Of a stretch of 7,471 bases of DNA, positions 1 through 6,030 are shown one piece after another (position 1 is the first letter of the stretch; every line of letters starts with the position of its first letter). This DNA comes from SVQP01 sp045603085 (GTDB lineage: Bacteria > Bacillota > Clostridia > Oscillospirales > CAG-272): the NCBI GenBank assembly GCA_045603085.1, contig JAZULL010000134.1:1-7471 (forward strand), read 5' to 3'. Under the pieces are notes generated by a model. That model was not told the DNA's origin. It worked only from the letters and a program-made list of their open reading frames with translations, and did not search any database. A program made the translations under genes and the position numbers.

Positions 1-3000
1 ACAGAACGACATGGCTACGATCCGACTTGCACCGAGCAGGAGTGGCTGGCCTCGCTGCAGGGCAGAGACGGCGCGGACGGTCTGCGCGGCCCGCAGGGCG
101 AGGCGGGAAAGGATGGCGCGGCATACGATCTGCAATACGACAGCTCGACCTGCACGCTCCGTCTTTTGCGCGACGGCGTGTGCACGGGCACGTTTGATCT
201 GACCCAGCGCATGTCTGTGGTCAGCATGCAGGCCGAGCAGACCGCCTATACCTTCGCCGCGCGGGACAAGGGAGAAATCTCTTATTCTTGGAGCTCGACC
301 GCGGGCGGCAAGGGAAGTGCGGTCTATACCGTCAACGGCCTGCAGGTGGCCACCGCGTCGGTGTCGCAGGGAGAGGTAAGCTTTGCCGCAGGCGCGTATT
401 TGCAGATCGGTGTCAATCACGTCAGCGTCAGCGTGCGCGACGCCTACGGGTCAACCGGCGTGCTGGAATACACCGTGAGTGTGGTAGCTCTTGGCATCAG
501 CTCGAGCTTTTATGCCGATTCGCCGATCGCGGGCGAGGTGATCTTTCGCTACACGCCCATGGGCGCATGCGAAAAAACGGTATATTTTGAGCTGGACAGC
601 GCGCTGCACGGGCAGGTGCAGACCACTGTCTCCGGCAGGGTACAGAGTTATTCGCTGGGCACACCCGCGCACGGACATCACACCCTGCGCGTATGGGTGG
701 AGGCCGATGTTGGCGGCGTGCACATGACGGCCGACGCGCTGTATTACGATCTGATCTGCGTCGAGGATGGCAACACGGCGGCCATTATTGCCTCGGATTT
801 TTGCACGTCCGAGGTCATGCAGTATACCAAGCTGGCTATCCCATACGTGGTATACGTACCGGGGATGGAGAGTGCGCCCTTGCAGATCTATGCAAACGGT
901 GCACTCGTTGCGGATCTGACCGTTGCTCCCGTTCGCGACAGCTTTGAGTACGTTTGCCGCACGCAGGGCGCGCATGAGATCAGGCTCTCTTGTCTTGGCA
1001 CCGAGCGTGTGCTGAATTTTACGGTGACCGACGCGGGCATTGACGCCGCGGTGGAGACCGTGGATCTTGCGCTTTGGCTGGATGCGGCGGGCAGGAGCAA
1101 TCAGGAGCAGGCTCCCGCCGTCTGGTGCTGGGAGCAGGCGGACGGCCATATCATTTCGGCAGGCTTTTCGGGCTTTAACTGGGTCAGCGACGGCTGGGTC
1201 GAGGGCAAGGAGGGCGGCAGGGTACTGCGCATTCCCATCGGCGGCTCGGTGGAGATCCCGTGGCAGCCCTTTGCCACCGACCTGCGCAGTACGGGTATGA
1301 CGCTGGAGGTCATTCTGGCCTCGCGTGACGTGGGCAACCACGAGGGCGTTGTGCTGGACGCCTATACCGACAGGGGACTGGAGATCCGTGCGCGTCAGGC
1401 GCGGCTGGATTCCGAGCAAAAGAGTGCGCTGTGCTCGTTTTCCGAGGATCAGACGGTTCACCTTTGCTTTGTCATTGAGCCGCATAACGAGCAAAGGCTG
1501 ATCCACACCTACATCAATGGCGTGGACAGCGGTATTTTGCAGTATGCCGAGGAGGACAGCTTTACGCAGTCTGCGCCATGCAATATTGTGATCGGCAGTG
1601 CGGATATGGCGGTGGAGCTGTATTGCGTGCGCGCTTACCGCACAGCCCTTTCCCGCCATGCCGTGCTGGAGAATTTCATTGCATCCGCGCCCGACCCGAT
1701 CGAGATGGCGGCAAGATACCGTCGCAACCGGGTCTGGGACGAATACGGCAGGATCGTGCCGGCGTCCGTGCCCGCGCATCTGCCTTATCTGATCGTGCAG
1801 TCCGACCGTCTGCCTGCCTATAAGGGGGATAAGCTGACCTGCACGGGTTCTTATACCGACGGCGAGGACAGCGCCAAGAGCTTTACCTTTTCGGGGGCTG
1901 TGATCGACGTGCAGGGTACTTCCTCGCAGTATTATGCTACCAAGAACTTCAAGATCGCGTTCAAGGGAGGTTTTGTGGGGATAGACGGCGTGACAAGGGA
2001 CACCTATGCGCTCAGGGATGGCGGTATTGCCACGAGTACCTTCTGCTTCAAGGCCGACGTGGCCAGCTCGGAGGGGGCAAACAACGTCAAGCTGGCCGAT
2101 TTGTATAACGGCGCGTGTCCGTTCAAGACTGCGGCGCAGATGGCAAACGGTGCGGTACGGCAGGGCATTGACGGCAAGCCGATCTTGCTGTTCTGGAAAA
2201 ATGCGGTGACGGGAGAGGTCACGTTTTGGGGCAAGTACAATTTCAACCACGATAAATCCACCGCCGAGGTGTTCGGCTTTGACAGCGTGACCTATCCTCG
2301 CCAGCAGTCGTGGGAATTTCGCAACAACACCTCGGATCGCGTGCTGTTTCGCAGTGCGGACTTTTCGGGCGAGGATTGGAAGAATGACTTTGAGGCCAGA
2401 TTCCCCGAGGACTATGCCGATCCTTCCGATCTTGCGCGCGTGATCGGCTGGGTGGCGTCCTGCGATCCCGAGGCGGCCACGGGTGCGGCATTGAGCGCGA
2501 CCGTAACGCTGGGTGGCGTGCAGTTTACGCACGACACCGCGGCTTACCGTCTGGCTAAGTTCAAATTCGAGGCGGAGAACTACTTCGACCTTGGAGACCT
2601 GCTCTGGTATTATCTGTTCACAGAGCTGTTTTTAATGATCGACTCGCGCGCCAAAAACATGTTTCTGACCACCGACGACGGGCTGATCTGGTATTTTCTG
2701 CCTTATGACTTTGACACGGCGTTGGGCATCAACAACGAGGGCCTTCTCCGATTCTCGCCCGACCTTGAGGACACCGATCGCGTGGGCGAGGGCGACGTGT
2801 ATAACGGGCAGAAATCGGTGCTGTGGAACAACGTGCGGTCGTGCTTTGCCGCAGAGCTGCAGGCCCTTTACGCTACCATGCGCACGGCGGGACAGAGCTG
2901 TTATCTCGGCAGGGATGAGGTCATAGAGGCATTTGAGAAGCACCAGCAGATCTGGGGCGAGGCCATTTTCAACGAGGATTGCTACAAAAAATATCTTGAG

Positions 3001-4053
3001 CCGTTGGTCAAGGACAATGACGCCTCGTATCTGCCCATGGCGCAGGGCTCAAAGAGCACGCAGAGAGCCTATTGGCTGAAAAATCGCTTCTGCTATCTGG
3101 ATTCCAAGTACTGCGCGGGTGACGTGCTGGCCGATCATGCCGTATTCCGCGGCTATGCCAAGGACGACCTTGTGCTGACGCCCTACGTTGGCTCTTATCT
3201 CAACGTGCGCTACGGCTCATACGACGTGCAGGTGCGTGCCGCGCGCGGCGAGAGCCATGCGCTGGCCTGCCCGTTGGATAACGTCAACGACACCGAGATC
3301 ATTCTCTTCGGCGCGTCGTATCTGACCGACGTGGGGGATCTTTCCGGATTTTATCCCGGCTATGCCAATCTGGCGGCCGCGGTGCGGCTGGAGCGGCTGA
3401 TCATCGGGTGCGGCGAGGAAGGGTACAGCAATCCCAACTTAACCGAGGTCGCGGTGGGCAATAATCGCATGCTCCGCGTGCTGGACGTGCAGAACTGTCC
3501 GTCTCTTTGCACGACCCTTGAGCTTACGGGCTGCCCCAATCTTCGAGAGGTGTATGCGCGCGGCTCGGGTATTACGTCGGTGGGTCTGCCCGTGGGCGGC
3601 AGTCTTACCGTGCTGGAGCTGCCCGCAACCCTGACCTCGCTGACCGTGCGCGGTCATGCACATCTGGAGCGCTTTTCGATCGATGGCTGTGACGCGTTGC
3701 GCACGCTTCGCATAGAGGGTGTTCCCGTCGATTCCGCCGCGCTGATCGAGGCCGCGCCCTTGCTGGAGCGTGTGAGATTGATCGGCGTTGTGTGGGAGCT
3801 GCATGATCTTGGGCTTCTGGAGCGGTTGCGCGACGGTACGGTCAAGGGGCTGGCGGCCGACGGCAGCCTTACCGATGCCCCCGTGCTGTCGGGTGTGGCT
3901 TACGTGTATGACGATATCTCCGACGAGGTGATCTCCGAATGGTCTAAGACCTTTCCCGAGCTTGTGCTGATCGTCTCGTTGGGTATTATGGATTACACCG
4001 GGGCGTATATCAAGGACTGCACGGGTGCTTACGTGTTGCCCGTGGCGATCTGA
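1..4053 (+). CDS. Partial giant multidomain tail-fibre/surface-like protein: collagen-like, Ig-like, LamG-like, CotH kinase-like and LRR domains (5' end outside window)
   Basis: The frame is open from base 1 to the TGA at 4051-4053, giving 1350 residues; the first internal ATG (166) is not a credible start because coding continues upstream of it. Numbering from base 1, residues 12-20 (TEQEW-type motif) lead into six Gly-X-Y triplets, with Gly at 21, 24, 27, 30, 33, 36 and 39. Residues about 56-345 are beta-rich and Ig-like. About 350-560 resemble a LamG/concanavalin fold. About 590-1000 resemble a CotH kinase-like domain: G639-T-S-S with K648 and K651, KAD at 684-686, NHDKS at 749-753, D881-xxxx-N886, and YDFD at 902-905. 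About 1128-1242 are leucine-rich repeats. The C-terminus carries an octapeptide repeat (1331-1346). No C-terminal membrane anchor or LPXTG motif is present. Collagen stubs, LamG, CotH and LRR domains combine in large phage tail proteins of gut bacteria (from memory), so tail fibre or tail-derived surface protein is inferred. A secreted adhesin is the alternative. Domain calls are by eye; borders are approximate. Confidence 0.8.
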   Translation, partial: TERHGYDPTCTEQEWLASLQGRDGADGLRGPQGEAGKDGAAYDLQYDSSTCTLRLLRDGVCTGTFDLTQRMSVVSMQAEQTAYTFAARDKGEISYSWSSTAGGKGSAVYTVNGLQVATASVSQGEVSFAAGAYLQIGVNHVSVSVRDAYGSTGVLEYTVSVVALGISSSFYADSPIAGEVIFRYTPMGACEKTVYFELDSALHGQVQTTVSGRVQSYSLGTPAHGHHTLRVWVEADVGGVHMTADALYYDLICVEDGNTAAIIASDFCTSEVMQYTKLAIPYVVYVPGMESAPLQIYANGALVADLTVAPVRDSFEYVCRTQGAHEIRLSCLGTERVLNFTVTDAGIDAAVETVDLALWLDAAGRSNQEQAPAVWCWEQADGHIISAGFSGFNWVSDGWVEGKEGGRVLRIPIGGSVEIPWQPFATDLRSTGMTLEVILASRDVGNHEGVVLDAYTDRGLEIRARQARLDSEQKSALCSFSEDQTVHLCFVIEPHNEQRLIHTYINGVDSGILQYAEEDSFTQSAPCNIVIGSADMAVELYCVRAYRTALSRHAVLENFIASAPDPIEMAARYRRNRVWDEYGRIVPASVPAHLPYLIVQSDRLPAYKGDKLTCTGSYTDGEDSAKSFTFSGAVIDVQGTSSQYYATKNFKIAFKGGFVGIDGVTRDTYALRDGGIATSTFCFKADVASSEGANNVKLADLYNGACPFKTAAQMANGAVRQGIDGKPILLFWKNAVTGEVTFWGKYNFNHDKSTAEVFGFDSVTYPRQQSWEFRNNTSDRVLFRSADFSGEDWKNDFEARFPEDYADPSDLARVIGWVASCDPEAATGAALSATVTLGGVQFTHDTAAYRLAKFKFEAENYFDLGDLLWYYLFTELFLMIDSRAKNMFLTTDDGLIWYFLPYDFDTALGINNEGLLRFSPDLEDTDRVGEGDVYNGQKSVLWNNVRSCFAAELQALYATMRTAGQSCYLGRDEVIEAFEKHQQIWGEAIFNEDCYKKYLEPLVKDNDASYLPMAQGSKSTQRAYWLKNRFCYLDSKYCAGDVLADHAVFRGYAKDDLVLTPYVGSYLNVRYGSYDVQVRAARGESHALACPLDNVNDTEIILFGASYLTDVGDLSGFYPGYANLAAAVRLERLIIGCGEEGYSNPNLTEVAVGNNRMLRVLDVQNCPSLCTTLELTGCPNLREVYARGSGITSVGLPVGGSLTVLELPATLTSLTVRGHAHLERFSIDGCDALRTLRIEGVPVDSAALIEAAPLLERVRLIGVVWELHDLGLLERLRDGTVKGLAADGSLTDAPVLSGVAYVYDDISDEVISEWSKTFPELVLIVSLGIMDYTGAYIKDCTGAYVLPVAI

Positions 4054-4099
4054 ATCAACTCCTTTTGTGTAAAATCCGTCTCTTTTGGTGCACAGGCTC

Positions 4100-4128
4100 T
4101 TGCAAAATCGCATCTTGTCCTTTATAAT
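4100..4128 (+). promoter_or_regulatory. Sigma-A-type promoter for the LCP gene
   Basis: TTGCAA at 4100-4105 and a perfect TATAAT at 4123-4128 are separated by exactly 17 bp. The predicted start point near 4135 gives a leader of about 40 nt before the ATG at 4174. No terminator hairpin is visible between the upstream gene's stop and this promoter, so some read-through from upstream is possible. Confidence 0.8.
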
Positions 4129-4173
4129 AGAGAATGAGTGATTGTATGTTTCCCGAACAGAGGAGGATAAAAT

Positions 4174-5244
4174 ATGCAGGCAAATCAAAAAAGAGCACTG
4201 ATCATCGGTATATGCGCAGGTCTTGTGCTGTCGGTGGTGGTCGGTCTTGGTATATATTTTTTGATCGGAGGCTCGTCGGACGGCAATTCGGTCGCGCTGG
4301 CGGACGTCTCCAACCCTACCAATATTCTGGCTTATATCAAGCCCGAGGAGCTGGATCTGCGTCAGTACAACGACCGTTTTGCGGCAAAGGTTGAGCCCAC
4401 CGCAACCGATCTGATCGAAATTCCGCGCAAGAAGGCGGATATTCTCAACGTGCTGGCGATATGCACCGACGAGCAAAACGGCAATACGGTCTCGGATATG
4501 CTGATCGTGGTGTCCTTGAATACGGCAACGGGTGAGATCCGCATGGTCTCGCTGGGCGGTGACACCTACGTGCCCATCGAGGGACACGGCTGGGATAAGC
4601 TGAGCATGGCTATGGCATACGGCGGTCCCGAGCTGACCGTCAATACCGTCAATCTCGTGTTTGATCTGGACATTGCACAGTATGCCGTGCTCAAAAAGCA
4701 GGATATCATGAGCTTCTTTGAACAGATCGCACCTCTGAACGTGGAGATGACGGTCAGACAGGCAGAGATCTTCTCTACCTACTATAAATGGGACGTGCAT
4801 CCCGGACTTAACGAGCTGAATGCCAAGCAGCTGACCGCGATGGTTTCTCTGCGCGATTATCAGGATGGCGTTGGATTTGAGGGCGACGTGATCATGATCA
4901 CCGACTCGGACCGTATGGACAGCATCAAGATGGTGGCGCGCGCAGTCTTTTATTCCATTCGTGATCTGGATAAGGACACGCTGAACGCTACGCTGGACGT
5001 GGTCTGGAACAAGCTGGATACCAACTGTAATCTGCAGACGGTCAAGGATGGCGTGCAGACCGCTGTCCGTGCATCAAGACAGGAGGACTTCCCGCTGGAT
5101 GCCACCTCGCTGCCCGCGCTCAACCAGCCCACCTACGTCGAGGTTTTGCCCGAGGGCTACGAGCAGAGTGCCATGGCAACGCTGTATAACTACGTCTCGC
5201 TTCGCAAGCAGATCGCATATTATCTGTATGGTGTTTCCAATTAA
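4174..5244 (+). CDS. Membrane-anchored LCP (LytR-CpsA-Psr) family protein, divergent active site
   Basis: This 356-residue protein starts at ATG 4174, preceded by AGGAGG (4161-4166) with a 7-nt gap. A short basic N-terminus is followed by one membrane segment (about 8-31), giving an N-in, domain-outside topology. The LCP-like domain spans about 89-258. Family landmarks seen are NVLAICTD (92-99), S107-D108, V125-S-L-G-G-D130-T-Y-V, D141-K142, AYGG (148-151), a G-L-N-E-L-N-A-K-Q segment (211-219), R227 and SDR (245-247). LCP enzymes transfer lipid-linked glycopolymers (teichoic acids, capsule) to peptidoglycan outside the membrane. Here the usual S-x-P-R-D-T reads S-L-G-G-D-T, and the usual R-x-R of the C-terminal motif reads S-L-R (225-227), so activity may be altered or lost. 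The gene has its own promoter and terminator and appears monocistronic. Membership of the family is fairly secure; enzymatic function is not. Confidence 0.85.
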   Translation: MQANQKRALIIGICAGLVLSVVVGLGIYFLIGGSSDGNSVALADVSNPTNILAYIKPEELDLRQYNDRFAAKVEPTATDLIEIPRKKADILNVLAICTDEQNGNTVSDMLIVVSLNTATGEIRMVSLGGDTYVPIEGHGWDKLSMAMAYGGPELTVNTVNLVFDLDIAQYAVLKKQDIMSFFEQIAPLNVEMTVRQAEIFSTYYKWDVHPGLNELNAKQLTAMVSLRDYQDGVGFEGDVIMITDSDRMDSIKMVARAVFYSIRDLDKDTLNATLDVVWNKLDTNCNLQTVKDGVQTAVRASRQEDFPLDATSLPALNQPTYVEVLPEGYEQSAMATLYNYVSLRKQIAYYLYGVSN

Positions 5245-5254
5245 CAATGAAAAT

Positions 5255-5294
5255 AAAAACTCTGAAAACGGGTTTTCCCTTTTCGGAGTTTTTT
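5255..5294. terminator. Bidirectional intrinsic terminator between convergent genes
   Basis: AACTCTGAAAA (5258-5268) pairs with TTTTCGGAGTT (5280-5290) with one T-G wobble. The stem continues through GGG/CCC (5270-5272 with 5277-5279) to a TTTT loop, leaving C5269 bulged. A T-run (5289-5294) follows on the plus strand and an A-run (5255-5259) precedes it, so both strands have a U-tract. It lies 10 bp after the LCP stop codon and 2 bp beyond the stop of the convergent TetR gene. Confidence 0.85.
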
Positions 5295-5296
5295 GG

Positions 5297-5845
5297 TTAT
5301 GAAAGGTTCGTAAGCTCCAGCTTGCCCTGCGCGGCATCGGCACACAGCCTTGCCATCTGATCGCAGGATTCCACCATGCCGCTTCTTGTCCACTCAATGA
5401 ACACGTGGAAGAATGCGCCTGCGTGGTAGCGCAGTACGTATCTGCCCGCGTTCTTGTGCTCGGGTGCGCCAAGGAAGGTCAGATCCATATTGCGGGAGAC
5501 GCAATCCAGTATCAGGCCGTCCAGACCCGCGGTCAGCGCGGCGTTGACCAACGACGCATACTGTCCCAGCGTATCAAACAGGGTATAATAGTATTGATAA
5601 ACATCCCGATGCAGATGCTGCTCTACGATCTTGGTGTGGATCTTTTCGCCTACGTCGTCCATAAATCTGCGCAGAATATCCTCCTTGGAGGAATAATTGC
5701 GGTAATAGGTCATGCGGGAAACACCCGCTCTTTGGGTGATTTCGGTAATGGTAATGGTGGCGTATTGCTTTTCGTTCATCAGTGCGGTCAGTGCGTTGAC
5801 GATGCTTTCTCTTGCCAGCAGGTTTTTATCTTTTTTCTTTCGCAT
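5297..5845 (-). CDS. TetR/AcrR-family transcriptional regulator
   Basis: This is a predicted DNA-binding repressor of 182 residues, a usual length for the family. The start is taken at the ATG at 5845-5843, encoding a basic MRKKKDK N-terminus and preceded by GGAG five nt upstream. An in-frame ATG at 5938 would add 31 non-family residues, and its codons would overlap the predicted promoter. The N-terminal domain has the TetR helix-turn-helix at about 31-58 (ITITEITQRAGVSRMTYY core, then a YSSKEDIL helix). The C-terminal ligand domain has an aromatic stretch (83-90) and a late H-A-G-A-F-F-H-V-F-I-E-W segment (141-152) resembling the C-terminal domains of DhaS-like TetR proteins (from memory). 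It is divergent from the acyltransferase gene, the classic layout of a TetR repressor with its target. The ligand is unknown; a lipid or envelope-stress signal is only a guess from context. Confidence 0.9.
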   Translation of the reverse strand: MRKKKDKNLLARESIVNALTALMNEKQYATITITEITQRAGVSRMTYYRNYSSKEDILRRFMDDVGEKIHTKIVEQHLHRDVYQYYYTLFDTLGQYASLVNAALTAGLDGLILDCVSRNMDLTFLGAPEHKNAGRYVLRYHAGAFFHVFIEWTRSGMVESCDQMARLCADAAQGKLELTNLS

Positions 5846-5848
5846 AAG

Positions 5849-5854
5849 CTCTCC
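5849..5854 (-). promoter_or_regulatory. Ribosome binding site fixing the TetR start
   Basis: On the minus strand GGAGAG lies directly upstream of the ATG at 5845, with 5 nt between GGAG and the start codon. It supports the 182-residue form over the longer frame that begins at 5938, which has no comparable site and would start upstream of the predicted -10 box. Confidence 0.75.
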
Positions 5855-5873
5855 GTGTGGTACAATAATGTGG

Positions 5874-5883
5874 CATTTGTCAC
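5874..5883. promoter_or_regulatory. Additional operator half-site (CATTTGTCAC) in the tetR leader
   Basis: The 10-mer CATTTGTCAC occurs here and again, identically, at 5936-5945 where it forms the left arm of the 27-bp palindrome. This copy sits just downstream of the expected tetR transcription start (near 5888), a position suited to autorepression. A weaker version, AATGTCA, lies at 5916-5922 over the tetR -35 box. The role is inferred. Confidence 0.45.
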
Positions 5884-5894
5884 CGATTGATAAT

Positions 5895-5923
5895 AGTCTA
5901 TCATATCCTGCCAATAATGTCAA
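5895..5923 (-). promoter_or_regulatory. Promoter of the TetR gene
   Basis: On the minus strand a perfect TTGACA -35 box (5923-5918) is followed after 17 bp by TAGACT (5900-5895), a 4-of-6 match to TATAAT. The predicted start point near 5888 gives a leader of roughly 40 nt. A 5-bp inverted repeat TGATA-N6-TATCA (5888-5903) overlaps the -10 box. Confidence 0.7.
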
Positions 5924-5937
5924 GAGCAAAATTAACA

Positions 5938-5964
5938 TTTGTCACATATCTCATAGTTGACAAA
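5938..5964. promoter_or_regulatory. Putative TetR operator palindrome
   Basis: TTTGTCA (5938-5944) and TGACAAA (5958-5964) are perfect inverted arms, and an inner TAT/ATA pair (5947-5949, 5953-5955) keeps the same dyad centred on 5951, so 10 of 13 position pairs are complementary. The right arm covers the acyltransferase -35 box. The size and position suit a TetR dimer site, but binding is inferred. Confidence 0.65.
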
Positions 5965-5985
5965 CCGCGGGATTTTTAGTATAAT
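5957..5985 (+). promoter_or_regulatory. Consensus sigma-A promoter of the acyltransferase gene
   Basis: TTGACA (5957-5962) and TATAAT (5980-5985) are both perfect matches and lie exactly 17 bp apart. Such a strong promoter is expected to be held in check; the palindrome at 5938-5964 overlaps its -35 box. The start point would be near 5992, leaving a leader of about 40 nt. Confidence 0.85.
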
Positions 5986-6030
5986 GACAGCATAGGTGTT
6001 TCCGAATTGTAACGAGAAAGGGACGAAAGT

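Noticed and set aside
451..2532. Long antisense open frame (693 codons) opposite the large gene
   Set aside because: Its product is His/Arg-rich and low in recognisable structure, and it lies opposite a frame with clear domain signatures. It is a by-product of codon bias in the plus-strand gene.
4134..4394. Small plus-strand frame starting at ATG 4134, overlapping the LCP start
   Set aside because: It begins at about the predicted transcription start with no ribosome site and runs out of frame inside the LCP gene.
3439..4800. Antisense open frame (453 codons) spanning the end of the large gene, the promoter gap and the start of the LCP gene
   Set aside because: It crosses an intergenic region with a promoter and ribosome site for the opposite strand and shows no family motif; the composition is typical of a shadow frame.
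5405..5890. Plus-strand open frame (161 codons) opposite the TetR gene
   Set aside because: The TetR helix-turn-helix is unmistakable on the minus strand; this frame has no ribosome site and no recognisable domain.
5846..5938. Upstream extension of the TetR protein by 31 residues (start at 5938)
   Set aside because: It would begin upstream of the predicted -35 and -10 boxes and adds a hydrophobic stretch not found in the family; the internal ATG at 5845 has the good ribosome site.
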